Positions 38,701 to 53,700 of a DNA stretch of 64,000 nt are shown one piece after another. The DNA is taken from positions 1 through 64,000 of the forward strand of contig JASAMV010005140.1 of assembly GCA_030248065.1 (NCBI GenBank). Reading direction: 5' to 3'. Source of the DNA: Rhynchonema sp. JSB1_4. Taxonomy: Eukaryota > Nematoda > Chromadorea > Monhysterida > Xyalidae. Position 1 is the first letter of the stretch. Each line of letters begins with the position of its first letter. The translations under genes were made by a program, and so were the position numbers. Below the pieces are notes generated by a model. The model ran no database searches and was not told the DNA's origin. It worked only from the letters and a program-made list of their open reading frames with translations.

Positions 38701-41700
38701 ATGTCTGGTTCGATACATTGATTGATGAGTGTTTGGCAGATTCATCGATATCGATCAATCGTCATCACGTGATCGTGTCCGTGATTTTGCCAAAGATATC
38801 AATTTTGTCGCACGATTCACTGCTGGTACGAGATCATGCTTGACTAAAGTTTCTAAAAAATGATTATTTTTTTGTTTTCCATGATAATGGGTAAAATTGC
38901 AGGCCCTAAAGTCGTACTGCGCAGTGGCGTTGCATTGCGAACCCGTTGGATTGGCTTATGGTGACGTTCAGAGACACGCAACGACATGCAGATTATTTAG
39001 CGACAATGTGCACGATCACATCCGACAGACTGTGTTGTCAACGTGTGCGTCCCGATCAGCAGACGAACAACGCTTCTACTCAACCGTTCTATTGCGCCAT
39101 TTGTGTGATTTGAATGACTCAATTCGAAGCAATCTGGAAACGTCCATACATAAATGTGTCACAAAACATGCCAATTCCCATATCCTCTGGGCTTCGTTGC
39201 TGGCGCTGCAAACTCAAATGTCAGATGACCAGAATATCGCTGACAAATTGTTGGAATGGATCAAGTTCGTAAATAAATCGTTAACTTTTTATATGTGCTC
39301 GATGTGTAAAAAGTGTTTTTGTCAGATCCAACCCGATTGATCCATACCTACTACGTGCCACTGAGTTGTATGTGCGTGCCTCACAGCCCAATCCGCTGGC
39401 TGACCACATTCACGATGTGCTGACAGTGATTGCGCAATCAATGAGTTCGCCTGGTGTTGAACACAGAAAAACCGCATTTTCCATCGCTGCAAGATGTGTG
39501 CAACAGGTACTTTTACGGATGTCGGTACCTTTTTGGCGAATGTTGTTCTGGTCAGCTTTTTTTGCAATATTGCGCTGAATTACTTGTATCCATGATGTTT
39601 TCAGAAAAATTTGCCGGAAACTCCGTTTGACATTCTATATGCGATCGACAGCGTGCCACTAACACTCGAGGATTATCGCACTCGATTGATACTGCTGCAG
39701 AAATTGGTGCTCATCGACGATCATGTCTGCATCGGTGATCGAGATCTGTGCACGCTCGTGCAAACGGTAGGTGGCGATAAGATGCATGGAGCGGTATCAA
39801 ACTTGGTAATCAGATAGGACTTAATCATTTCATGTTTTGAACTGTTTTACTGGTGCCACAGATTTTGACTAGTTTTACTTTTGTGACGTCTATACGTACA
39901 ATTAAAAGAAGAAGAAGCGTAGCAGTTGTTCCCAGACAGCTAATGACTAGCTGGTTGGTGGCAGAAAATAATGGTACACCAGTAAAGCTGAAAAAATCCT
40001 GGATTAAAGTATGTCACGTAACAAAGAAAAATGCGGTCCGATCACCAAGTCTAATACCAACCATACTTTTCATTTATTCACGTTCATACCGTACAGCATA
40101 TCTTCCAGTGCGTCATTCGTGGCATCGCTGCCCAGTTGTTCGTCAGCTTTGCGCTGTTGTGGCCGAGCGTGCATCAAGTGCTTGAAACATTTGCCCATCA
40201 TCCACACACAAGTGACGTATTCTGGCCGTTGTGGTTTGAAATATACAATGGTTAGGTGGCTTGGAGATTTGTGATATGTTTTGGCGAGCGTGGATCTTGC
40301 CTATGTGTCGTTTTGGGTTATTTGGCTATATCAGGTGTGCTCTGGGTCTGGCGATAATCTGGTGCAACGCGCCTGAAAAAAGTTAAAGCTGGCAGCCAAA
40401 AAAGAGCATTGCTGTACAGTTCACGTCCAGCATATGCATGTTATGTAAAATGACATTTTATTGCACATTTAGGTGTCCAAAACGCTACATGCAGCGATTG
40501 TGAAGAATCGATTCCTTTCAACCCCCTGCCCGCATTGTCACTAATCGAGCAGCATGACCACGTGGCCAGCACCACGTTCAGTGTCCAATGGATGCAGTGT
40601 TGCGCGTTGTTCGCTGATGTGTGCGAGAAGCATAGTCGCACTTTTGTGCCCGTCATGTTGGACGTTATTGGGTTGGTGTTGTTATGTTTTGGACGATTAT
40701 TTCTATGGTCAACAGTGTAGTTCCTGGTCCGGCGGGGAAATTAGTGTACCTCCCTACTTTTTCGGAGGGGAAATTAATGTACCCCCTGGGGGGAGACCCA
40801 AAATTTAAAAGTCTTTTTGATGAGAAAATTTGGCCTATTTTGGCCCTTTTTTGGAAAAAATTTTTCATAAAAAGGGTATTTTGGCGACTTCTGACAACAT
40901 TAACCTGAAAATCACACATTTTAGGCATAAAAATGCCCATTTTACGCCTAATGGTTATTTTGGGCAAAAATTGGGGGAATTAGTGTACCCGGAGGGGAAA
41001 TTAGTGTACCATAGGGGGACCGCCCTCCCCCCAGAAACTGCACCGATGGTCAACAATGGCTCGATTTTGTGGAGCAGGTTATGCGATACGGGCATGATAC
41101 CATGCACGCAGTGGTGTGGTTGAGGGGGAGGGGCTTAGTCCTTAGCACCCGGCATCCGGCATGTTGATTTTTTCATCCAGGGATATCCGGTATCCTGACT
41201 TTTTGTCCAGGGGTATCCTACCCTAAAATTTTTCCGAAAACCATAAACATCGCCCATTTTTACCTCCAAAATGCTCAAAATCGCTTGCTGGCGCGAGCAT
41301 AACCCCCAAAATGACCATTTTTGCGCTTCCAACACCGATTTTGCTCAATTTCCTCTAAAAAATTGACATTTTTGAGCAACCCACTGGGTATCCGAGATGT
41401 TTTATTTTAGGGGGCAACCCCCTGGTATCCGAGATTTTTCATTTTGGGTATCCGCGGTATCCGAAAATTTTGGATTTTGGGTATCCGGTATCCTGACTTT
41501 TTGATATCCCAACGACACCACTGCATGCACGAAACATTGTCTGTCGCCAAACAATGCTTTCATGTTGTTGAGGTGAGGACACGAAGTCTTGAGAGCACAC
41601 CTGTTTCTGTTCTTTGCTGTTGATTAGGACGATTCTTACAAACCACAACAGAACAGTTCAACGTTTCAGCACCTATCTGACCAATCGTGCCCCGCCATTG

Positions 41701-44700
41701 CTTGACGTGTCCTTGCCGGATTATGGCAGATCAGACAAACCGCAGACAAATTCCAATGTGAAATTGTTATTGGCTGTTCTGCAGCTGACCGCGAAGTTCG
41801 CTGATCCAAAGTCGCTCGTCAAAGCTGATCTCGTCATGGAGAAATATTTCGAGGTTGAGTTTCGTGTTTGGTCAAAATTATATAATTGTGACAACTTCAC
41901 ATGTCATTGCAGTTACTGGCAGTATCTGATGCAAGCGTACAAACAGCAGCGTTGCGGTGTATACTGCGGTACAGGAACAAGGCGATAGCGCCGTACGAGT
42001 TAGTTTCATAGTTCCTTTCCAAAAAACCGTGGATTGCTTTTCGACCTCACTTCGGTCAATATATTGTTCGTTCAGAGAGAATCTGCTGCGACTGCTGGAT
42101 CCCAAACATTTTCGAGACGAACTGGTGCTGTTCACATTTGATTCAGCCGATTCGCTGGTTGAAGCCCAACATCGAGATCACGTGATCACCTGTCTTTTAC
42201 CGTCAGTTTTTGATAATTTTTCTGCCTTTGGAATAAATATTTTTGAAGTTATATAGTTATTCGGTGCCAGAATATTGCAGTCTCTTATTCGGCCGAATGT
42301 ACGATTATCGAGCCAACAAACACGGCGCGCAGACAGTGAAACAGGTGGTGATCAGGTACTTGGCATCGTGCAACAACGAAGAAATCGACGCGTTTGTCAA
42401 GTTGACGATGAGGCCGTTGAAGTTCATTGTTGGATTGGATTGCGCTGGTGAGTTATTGTCTGTTGAACTTGAACACATGCACGAAAAATGCAACTGAAGT
42501 CTCTGTCTAACAATCGACTTATACCATTCGTGTAGCATCAGCCGACGCGTGTGTCGCAGCAGTGGAGGAAAGCTTCACCGTTCATCAATGCTTGCATCCG
42601 ATAAAATTGATCAGGTGACATACATTTGCAGCAATGATGAATAAATAATTTTATTTATTTTTTTAGCAGAACTATTCACAATATTATTTTCGTGCGCAGC
42701 CTGCTCACCGACCTGTCGAGTGTGGTTGCACGTCTGTCGAGCACGATGTCAGCCAACACCATCGATTGGTCGTTGCATTGTGTGCTCGTGTTGGCACGTT
42801 GTGTCATGTTGATACAGCAAACAGTGGGGGAGGAGGTGCATGTCAAGATGCTCAAATCGTTGCGCGCCGCGGTCACTGCTGCGATGGCACAGGTTCGTCA
42901 TGGGAAACTTGGTGAAGACGAGGTTACCACTGTATCGTGTTTTGTGAACTAATCAGTGAAAACCGCACCTATGGCTAAATATATGTTGTGAATTTGCAGT
43001 TTTTCGACTCCTTCGACCATCACCACTGGGACCCCACAGATCTGAAATGTCTATTCGATGTCTGGGTTCGACCGCAGTTGATTGTTGTCAAACGTACTGA
43101 ACAACCCAGTGATGTACTTGGATGCAATGCAATGCTGATACGATTGTTTGTCGTGTGGACGCGAAAACCGACGTTAGTAGTTAATTGAGCAGTCTGCGAA
43201 TGTGGTGAACCACTGTTTTCTGAACCATCATTTCACTTGTTTCTTTTTTATTTTATGGCACGTGGGGTTATCGATTCATCAATGTTTTGTTCATTCCAGG
43301 CATGTTTTTGTAATGTGTTGATCTGAATAAGATCTCCACGGCTTGTTGCAGTTTGATGCCGCTCCTACACGCCCCCATCACCGAAGCCAGCTCCGGTCTG
43401 CGCACCAGCTGTCTGCGCTCGTGCATCGTGACGTCACTGCACCACGGCATTGAATCCAAATGGCACGCCACCATACTCGATATGTTCAACAATCTGTTGA
43501 CATTGGCTGATGAACAGAACGCACATGTGCTTCCGGTGGATTGGCAATGGGAGATACCATTCGATGAAGGTAGAACCTCTTTAGCCCTCTCCTTCCACAG
43601 AGGCAAGCTCGCTGTATTGTGACCGCCGGTTTGCTCCTCACTTGGCCGCTGAATAGAATTGACTCGGTGAACGGTCTCTGTAGTGGTGACCGAAAATGCA
43701 CGATCCCGATCTGGGCACCAGGGCGCTGCTTTCTGTGCACAAATTTTAAAAAAAATGAAAAAGAAAATTTTGCAGATTCAACCAGCAACGATGTGAACTA
43801 CGGTACGCGACTGTTGATCACACAAATCGATGTCGTCATTGAATACCTGGCTCGATTAATCAGAGCGCGATCGAAAACGGCCAAGCCATCCGCGATGCAG
43901 TTGAAGATTCTGCAACGGTTGGATTCACTTATTTGGAAATAAATCTCCACTTGTTGTCGTTTCACACATGAAAACGGTCTGACAGTTGTTGTTTATTGCT
44001 CTCAGTGACGCATAAAACCATGCACGCAAATTAATGATAGAAGCACAGTTACAAGACCGGGTGGGACAATTACGGAAATGAAAAAAGTTACAACACTGGT
44101 TATAACAAAACCACAACAAATAAAAGCTACAAAAAGCGCCAAGGAGAGAGAAAGATCACGGACATCAGGACAGATCACAGGACATGTTAACAGAACTGAA
44201 AATTATGCATTAATCCTCGTCCTCGTCAAACGACAAATGTCGGGCTCAGAGGGCGCATATTGGGATCAGTCCATATTGTCAACAGTCCAGAACAGATGGT
44301 GGGTTGGTGATTGTCCGTCACTTCCGTGTACCACCATTTAGCGACGTGGCTGGCGTCCCCAGGCTGACGTGAATGCGTATCGAACGAGACATCGCCATAT
44401 CCATCCCGTTGACCGCATCCGGACGCGGTGGCGATAGAGTAAACGGTCTGACAGTTGATTCGACTTCAGTCCGAGCACTTATCGAATCGGAAAATCATTT
44501 CTTACTCTGCAAGGCAAAGCAGCTTGGTTCTGTGTTTCAACACTGATAGCCTGTCGTTTTATCGCTGCCTGACCCCCAAAGCAGCCGCGAATTGGTGCTG
44601 AAGGCTGATATTCCCAAATAATGATTGACCGCGATTACATTTTGTAGCGTGAGTTCGTTTGTGAGCGATCAATGCCAAATCGAAACCACCGTCTGTCTGC

Positions 44701-47700
44701 TGCTGTCGGAGGCCGAGAAGTACACGGACAACAAGTACAGCGAAACATTACAACAGCTGTTTGACTGTGTCGCGTTGCTGGTGCGACGGTTCGATAACTG
44801 TGCCGTGTTCATTCGGTCGGTGTGGGCGTTTTGCTGGAAAACTATATTGTGCTAAAGTCTTTCCGTCGCCGAATTTCTTGCCAATCTGAGCTTTTGTGAG
44901 CTCTTGTGTTTGCCTTTTGTTCCTGCAACGGTGAACGCGATTTTACATTATCGCTGAACAACATGTTTTCTTTGCCAAACACGGGTTTCCGCATCCACAT
45001 GTGCTGTTTGTTTACGTGCGTTCGCTGCCTTCAATGTTGACGCGATTCTCCGTTTTTGCAGCCAATTGTACCCGTTTGTGAGTGCGGTGACCAGCGCCGA
45101 GGCTCGACTGTCCTTGTTTCGTATGATGGAATCAATGACTCTGGCTTTGCGTAACGAGCCACAAACACAACGTGCCATGCAACTGATTGTGGATGTGCGT
45201 GTCAGGTTTTGCGTTATTGTATTTTCTTGTTTTGCGTGCAACATTCAACTTTTTTTAACAATGCTTATTATTGTTATCCCCTATTTATGCTGACTGTTTT
45301 GAAACCCGCTGCATATCGAGTATTTTTCGAGGGTGTTTTGGTCCGAAATGTGCCAAAAGCAATGGAATAGTGAATATTCTTTATGGTGACCGAAAATGCC
45401 GAATCGTGGTCATGGTCGTGTCACTATAAGAAGGATAGACTGCACGCACTTCTGCCACGGGCACATCTGCCACATCAACCACACCTTCCACTTTTGCCGT
45501 CGTTTCCCTCAGATGAACTCTTGGAACGCGAAACGTCTGGACGAGCCTGACTTCGAGCGTCGTCAAGTGTCCTATTCGGCGGTGTACTCGTTGTTGCGAC
45601 GGACGGCTAACGACGAACCAGTGCACATGGACTGGTTGTTGCCGTTGCTCACACATCAGTGCATCTATACGCTCATTATGGTGCGATTGCGAATGATCAT
45701 TTTGAAATGAAATGAAATCAATGTCTTCTCTGACGTTGTAGTGCGAAGATCTGGCGCTTCGTGAAAACGCTCGCCTGGGCTGTGATCTCATATTGAAATA
45801 CGTGCTCGCTCACATGGACGTGTCTAGTCAAACCGCATTTCTCAACACACACTTGTTGCCGTTGATCAGACAGAGATTCAAGCGTGGAACCAGTCAGGTT
45901 AGATTCTCTAAAAATTGCCATTATCATTATTTTCAACTCTTGAGTGCCTTGAGTACAGCCGTAGACCTGACAGGGGTGGCTAACGCATATGCACCCCGTG
46001 CCCTCAAAGCACACCAGCATTTATATATTTCTAACTCAATTTACAATACAAAAATGTCTTTCATGCAGGCCTGTTTCGACGACATGGTTGCGCTGTTGGG
46101 TGATTGCGCCCGTCGTTTCTCGTTGTCGATGTTGAGTGAGTGGTGCAATGTGGAGGAACAGGATTTGGATATATTCGTCCAGCTGTGCCATGTGCAGGTT
46201 GATTTCTTAATAAAAACATTAGAAAATTCAAGGAAATTTTTTTGACATTCATAAAACCCTTGTCAAGGTCCACCGACGTGCGCGTGCAATGCGTCGTGTG
46301 GCGATTGCGCTGCACACAGACACGAACAGTGCACCAGCGGCAGATCTGCAGCACGTTCATTCCTTCATGTTGCCGATCGCACAACGATATATTGAACTGC
46401 CTGGTACTGTGCTGGATATTTTATTATTCCACTGAACCGATTTCGTTTTGGCTGGTATCGATCCAAGTATTGTCGAAAGTGCGAACATGAGTCTTTTGGT
46501 AGCAGAATTTGTTTTCGTGCCATTTTATCCAGATCCGACTTCATCAGACGACCCTCGCAACGCAACAGTTTGTTCTTTTTCACCTCTAAACTTTACGCTG
46601 TTGTTGATTCGTCATATTCACGAATCGCGGTTCCATGACGGACAACAGCAAACCATTGCTCAGATTCGGAAACGGTTCTGGATCACCGCGTGTAAAAGTC
46701 ATGTCAAAAGTGTCATTGACAATTGTTTGTTGTGTCAGTTTGCTTTCTCCGTAACATCAAAAGTAAACGTAATAGAGCTATACGAACGGTTGATGCTCAT
46801 GTTCGCACTTTCGACAAGTATGGTCTTGCATTGGTCACGGGACTTCTTGCACAGCCGACATTTCGACATTTGTGGATGACACAAATTTTGACCAGCGTAA
46901 AAGTTGTATAGTTGCAAAATTGGCAAAATCGGTTTCAAATTATCCCTTCAAAAAGTCACGTAATCAGTTCGGACCGTACCGATCACCAAGTTCGATACCA
47001 CTGGTTTGTGCACGATGCAACTGTGTCATGTTTGCAGACGATCAACCGGAATCGAACAAACGCAGAATGAAACATCACCGTCAGCCAGCCAATCCGAGCA
47101 CGGCAGCAACGTGTGACGCAGCGATCGAGTTGGTCGGTGCCATTGCACGTACACTGCCGTGGCGCAGATATGTCATGCTCGTGCTGTTCTATGCGCAGAA
47201 ACTGGCGCGCTCACAGGAGAAGTCAAAACCACTTGTCAGGTGTGGATAGGGAATGGCTTTTCTTTTGGGTTCCGTATATTTTTGGAACTAGACGGGACCC
47301 GTGCCTACGGCCCGGCTACAGCGCCGCGCCCGTGCCGTGCCACCCCCCCGCCCCCCCGAAGATCCGTTAGCATACCCAATGCTACCCGTGAAAATTGACC
47401 ATCCGCACCTCCGAGGGAGGGGGCCACAGATACACACACACACATACGTCTTCCTGTTTTAGTAGTATAGATGCTTCATTTCACGGCGCTCGGCGCTTAT
47501 CGACAGCATATCAGATTGAAAAGAATTAATTTTTTGTACTTTTGGTATCAGCAAAACATTCTTGTCTTGTTTTCGTTCGGCTCAAATCTCACGTGGATTA
47601 GTTTTTTTCGAAAACACCCAAGTTCGAAAGGTCGTTCATTCGGTGACCGACTCTCTTGCAGAGTTCTATCAACGGTGCTGAGTGCGTTCCACTTCAACGT

Positions 47701-50700
47701 GACTGATGCGAGCCCAGATGCAGTCGAACGTCGTGACCGTGTGTTGCGTACGTTGTCGCGGAAGGTGTTGCCCGTGCTCAGCAGTGCACTCAATGGACCG
47801 GTACGTGCATTCCTTGCATTAAAAGTCGCAAATCGCGATCAGGGGGACTTTTTCGGGCGACATCTGGGAGGAAAACTGAAGGTTTTTTTAAAACCCGACA
47901 CCTACACTTGTTGCACGTCGATATGCGATACCCGACACTACCCGATCCCTAGTCGCAAATGCCTGGGTACACCTCGTTAGGTGATGTTTTTGCGCTGGTC
48001 ATGAGTTATGAATTACGAATCGTTATTAGCTTCCCCCATGCGTACTATCGTTGTGAAAATAGGTTCTTTTTCTAGTGCGACTTACTTACCAATTTAGTTT
48101 CATATATGTATTGTTGATTGTGGCAAGTTTCCATTTTGCCAAGCGACCAGTAATGGAAAATTTTTCTTGCCAAGCTAGAAATTTGCTTCACATTGAATAA
48201 TGTAACAGCAGTGAGTTCTGCCCGTTTCGGCCTGTTTGAAAACTGCTGAAAAAAACTCGGAGTGAGAACAGGCGAGAAAATTAACGCACACCACATGAAA
48301 CCATAATATTCCTATCCCACATTCAAGACATCGGTGTCGCATCGCAAAGCCCAGGCGCATTCGGACCAATTCCCCGAGGACACCTTAATCGCGCGTACCC
48401 CGATCGCGTTGGCGATGGTGCAGTTGTTGATGCAGCTGCCACACACCGTGCTTGACACGCATCTGCCTGGGTACGTGACGTTGCTGGGGATATACAGTAT
48501 CAGCCTTTTGCATTTGCAATTATAGTCCATACTCTGTGTAGGTGTATGATTCGGTATCTGCCATTTTCGCTCACAAAATAGATGAAAAATAGTAATGAAG
48601 GGGTTAACGCCAAATTGAGCACGGATCGGTCCAAAAATTTATATAATTAATTTATTTAATTTTATATGGAAGCTTTCCCCGTAAATTGTTCACACTGTAT
48701 TTGCGTAGAAATCATTTCAGTGTGATCGCCAAATTGTGTGCGTTTCTACGAAGTCGTTCCATCTCTATCCGAAAGACCGCTCGCGATTGTGTGACTGCTG
48801 TGTGCAAACAGCTCGGTGCCAGATACTTGCCGTTTGTTGTGCACGAACTCAAGCTATTGTTGGCCAGGGGATTTCAGGTTTGGTTAATGTTTTTCTTTTG
48901 TTAAAAATTAGATGTGCTAACCGCTAAAGTGTCCACCGTTACAGACCCACGTGATGGCATACACAGTGAATCATGTGCTGAATGAAATGGACTCGATGTT
49001 GTCCGCTCCACAATTGGACGCTGCAGTGCCGGATTTGATGGAAGTCAGTTGGATGGCTGCTGTTTTTCATTTTTTTTGGAAATTCAATTTTATCAAATCA
49101 TTCAATCAACTCACCAGATCGTATCGAATTGTCTGTTCGGCACGGTGAGCGAGGAACGAGACAAGGAGGAGATCAGACGTACGGTGGACGAGGCGAGACA
49201 GGCCAATCGAGCCAGTGAAACATTACGTGTGCTGGCCAGATGTGTGTCATTGCACGAGGTGGAGAATGTGATTCTACCCATTAGAACGGTGTGTTTGTGT
49301 GGCCATTAATTTGATAGTCTGATGGGGATGGGGAAATGTTTCTCTCGCTCCGTGAGGTTTTGCTCGTCGTTCACTCAATTTTCGACAGTCAGAAAACATC
49401 GAAATTGAAAAACAACACCCTCACTTGCATGACCGAAACATCTGCAGCAGCCTAAACGCACGTTTCCCATTCAGATGGCTTGCACACGTCAGACATCACA
49501 AGTTGTACGTCGTTGTGAGGATGCACTGAGACAGATCGTACATGGATTAGCAGCGAATGAAGCACTGGATTCGAAGACATTGCTTGTCAAGGTGCACACT
49601 TGGCTGACGGAGGATGATAGGAAATCATCAATGTTGGTTGGGTCCTGAGGGTTCGTTATTATTTTTTTATAAACTTATCAAACGTCACCTTTTATCACAG
49701 TGACATGGATATAACCGAGCCTGACCGAATGTCCGCCCCAAGTGTAGTCCCCGATTGTCGTCTATTGCCCCCTGACCCCGGCCGGCAAGGTGTGATACCA
49801 GTGTTGAGTGGTCGAGGCACGTTGCATGTGTGGCATTGGTTCGCCTGGCACACATTGTTGCAATTGCTCACACAGGTTGGTAGATGGGATATGGAACATC
49901 AGCCAGTTGTTTATTAATTCTGGCCTCGGTTTGGGCACCAGTAAATGTTCATAGAAATGTACTGAGTGCAGTAATGTTGGTCTGTTTCGCCCTGCTTTCG
50001 CAGACAGACCGAGGCGCCAGGGCTCGTCAGTGCGAACGCCTCTGGCAAATTTGCCTCCTAAAAGCCCCACCAGCAGATCTTATTGCTGGTCTGTAACATC
50101 ACTGCGTGCAAACTCATAAACAGAGTTTCGTCACATCTGTGCATAGCGAGGGCAGAGAGCCATAGAAATTTCGGACTTAGTCCATGGATGAACGTCATTC
50201 GCACGAATTGAAGCAGCGCTCTTGACTGGTCACCGTGATCGTGTTTGTCTTATGTTTCACGTGCAAAACACCACTGGTTATGTTCGTTGACTTCGCATTT
50301 CAATGTCAGCGGCGCCACCGTGTACCAAGTGCAAAACCCACATGAAGCCCAAGCAATGCGCTAGTTAAAAACAAAGCCAAACATCTGTGAATGTACCCAA
50401 TCTAGGGGTGAACCAATGTAGTCGTGTCTTGTGATCCAGTGAGACCATACTTTGTATCGCCTGCAGCGTCGTCACGTGATCAACGATGATTGGACGGAGG
50501 GTTTGGCCATGTTGGACCCATTTGTTGGCTTGTTGGTGGAAGCGCTCAAGTCGAAACACGACAAGGTCGGTCAAACATTTGCTCACAAACATTGCGTAGA
50601 ATGCGGTTAAAGTTTTCAATCGCCAAATAAACTGATGTTGTTAGGGAGCGGAACTACATATTTTACAATGAAGATTGTCGATCGAAATTTTGATCCCTGT

Positions 50701-53700
50701 TTTGCATTAACCTTCTAGTTGCGACTATACCATGTGATGAAACTTCTCATTAGTGACCAAAAATGACGGGTCCTGGATGACGTCACTGTCGGGAAGATAG
50801 GTCAGGGTCAGACTGTTTTCGGTATTCCGAATTTTCAGCCACAGAGTATCTGGATGCCCTGATTCCTGACATTCTTGTTTTTTCAACCCCCCCCCTCAAT
50901 CCCAACTTCAGATCGTGTCGCTGTGTCTGCGTGTGCTCAGCCATCTGATCCGCACCACCCATCCCCCAAGTCTGCGTGATTGTACCAGCAGCCAGTGCAC
51001 AGCCATTGTTGAACGATTGTTTGTGTTGTTGAATGATTGTGCTGTGGGACAGAACACCGAGGCTGTGGAACGCACGCAGATGTTGTTCAATGTTGGCTCG
51101 GTTGCTGGGATTTTTAAGCTTTATAGATTATTTGAAACTTTTCTCAGGAGTTGCGCAAAAACTGGGTCTAACGAAACGAAGCACCGTGTAGCTGGAACGA
51201 TAACATAGAGACATCGAAAGGTCTGGTGTTGCCAAAATTTATTGTCTAATAACCAAAACAATCGACATGACTGGCAATCTCGTGCGTTTGCGCGTACATG
51301 CATATTGCCAGATTTTGTTCACTATAAGTGGAAACTAAAGCTTGTTTCAAATCCCAGTCAGGGCAGTACAGCCGTGCCAAGCGGCACATCAGCAGTGGCC
51401 ACAATACAATTTGGCTGGGTGCTCCAACCAGTGGCATTGTCGAACCGATCAATGTGCTTGTAGAATTCAACACCTTCATCGCCAAATCCACCGAATATTA
51501 TCATGCGATATGTGCCTACTGTGTGGAGACTAAGCGACGTCAAGGCTTGCTGTAGTGCTGGCATTGACTCCCATTTGTTGTCGCGCATCGAGTAATACTC
51601 GCACGATGACAATCGCTTGTATTCCACACCGCCACACACCTGAGGGGTAGTTAGGGCGCGTCTGGTTCTGGTATGCAGAGGTAACTATAGGCGCAAAGTC
51701 TAACCACCAATAAATTGTCGTCGGCCACCGCCATAGCGTGGTACAAACGTGCTTGGTGCATTGACGCCATGTCCGTCCACGTGTCATCGTCGTACGAATA
51801 CGTCGTCAAACGGGCGATTGGTTTGGGATTCGATTCCGAACAAAGCCGACCACCCGATATCCAGATCAGACCCTGTGTGTCAGTGGTATGAATTTTGCGC
51901 TCTCTCTTGTGACATGATCGGAGACCATTACTTTCTGTCTCATTAAGTTAATTCATCTTATAGTATGATTACTCAGAAGGTTAAAGACAGATTGGGAACC
52001 GACATGCCGCTAAAAATTGCCTCCCATAACCATATGTAAAGGGCTTTACTATCAAGAAGGCTGGGTTGGATCACTATAAAGAGGGTACGGTGTATAACAT
52101 TTTCGTTCGATTTGTCCCCCGCACTTACGTTGTGCTCGACTCCTTCGGCTCCAGATATGCACTGACTTGACCGAGTGCTCCACGGAGCATCATTGGATTC
52201 GGTTCGAACGTCACACGTCTTGGTACAATCATCCTCATAATAGTCGCAGCCACAAGCCACCAGTAGACTATGTGATGGCAGGTACACAACAACGGCTGTA
52301 ATGGACAACGGAGTGGATAATTCCAAATGACCTCTGCATGATTACTTCATGATCTTCAATTGCAATACTGACCCAAAAATCGCTCGTAATTTGTGGTGGT
52401 TTGTTCGACCCATTTGTTGTCCTCCAGCATTTCCACGCGACGACCATCTAATTAAAGATTTGAAAAAATCTCAACGAAATCGGGAGAATTAAAGGTTTCA
52501 TTCATTGATATATCAGTTTGGGCGATGTCAAGCGGTCTGGTCCGGTACTGCGTTGCCTTCTTCTCGTGGCTTCTTCGATTAAAGAGGGCATCAGAATTAT
52601 TATTGCCACTAATTTCGGCCAGCATAAAAGTTCTTTGTTAGGTGCCTGTGGTGAACACCATTTACGCTGGGTAAAATTAGGGACATGAGCACATTTCGAA
52701 TTGTCGTGAATCCAAAGACCACTGCAATGGACCGATCACCAAGTTTTATATCGCCGTTCATCTTTTGCCTCACTTGTTCCTTCATGTAGGCCAACCCAAG
52801 CACCAATTGAGTACACCCGTTGTGCCACAGTCACCATCTTTGGACTGTTTGGGTATTTGGGCGCGGGCACGTTTGGCTGTGCATTCACACTGATGTTGCC
52901 CTGATCGTCAATGGTGATCACTTGCGCCGTTGGGTTCACCACCTGCACAACCAGGATGTCCACTGGAAAACAGAGCCCATATACTAGCTTGATTACTTCA
53001 ACTCATCTGGGTGACACTTGATTAGCTGCTCACTTGATCCTGTTGTATTGGCCGTAGTTGGCAAGCCATTTGCGTCGGTAGGCAATGCGAAAATTAATGT
53101 TAGACATGTTAGTATGTTCTTGATCATTGTCGCTGTCGGCATGTAATTGCGGATGAAGCTTGTCCTTTTGACAGTATTGTGGCGCTCAAACTCCAAAAAC
53201 TCTACTGGCTTTTCGTGAAATAGGAAAATGATGCGCTAAAAATGATAAAAATGAGGCCGCAGTTAACTGGTCATGGTGACGTTACTACTTACTGCGGTTC
53301 ATGCCCTTATCAGTCTATCAGCATCGTTCCCCCAAACGATCTTTTTTCGTAACACGGTGCTTGAAGCATGTGATAGTGCAATGCAATGGACCAGGTCATG
53401 ACAGTAAAGAAAGATGCACTCAAACATTACACCAACTGATGTTATTGTCTTCACAGCCACAGCGCGTTGATAACAAACGTCACGATGTTTACAGACAATG
53501 TCCGTTTTGCTAAATCGCGCGTCCGATGGCACAACCAACGCGCGTCTGCTCACTGACAAACAACTGCGTGTGCTGCTGCATCATGCTGAGGTGAGCATGT
53601 GTTGTAGCGTGTCACAATTCTCTATTCCGATCCTATATGATTCCGATAAACGTTCCAACGTTTCTACAGGCATGTCTGCTGGCGCAACGCTGTCAAACGG

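Noticed and set aside
40713..41034. MITE acting as an introner, supplying its own splice donor and acceptor
   Set aside because: A donor two bases inside the element and a CCCCAG near its right end keep one frame open, but that frame does not connect with the exons on either side.
41046..41572. A coding mini-exon between UTP20 exons 15 and 16, split by the 41109 MITE
   Set aside because: Without the MITE, GTTATGCGATACGGGC... can be read as an exon with fitting phases, which would make the MITE an exon-breaking insertion. Exon 15 (phase 2) also joins exon 16 directly in frame, and UTP20 has a poorly conserved linker here, so both MITEs are more simply intronic. A cDNA would decide.
44078..44341. 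Lys/Arg-rich 87-codon frame, duplicated at 55945-56184 on minus
   Set aside because: It lies inside the SINE-like retroposons with long target duplications and has no recognisable domain.
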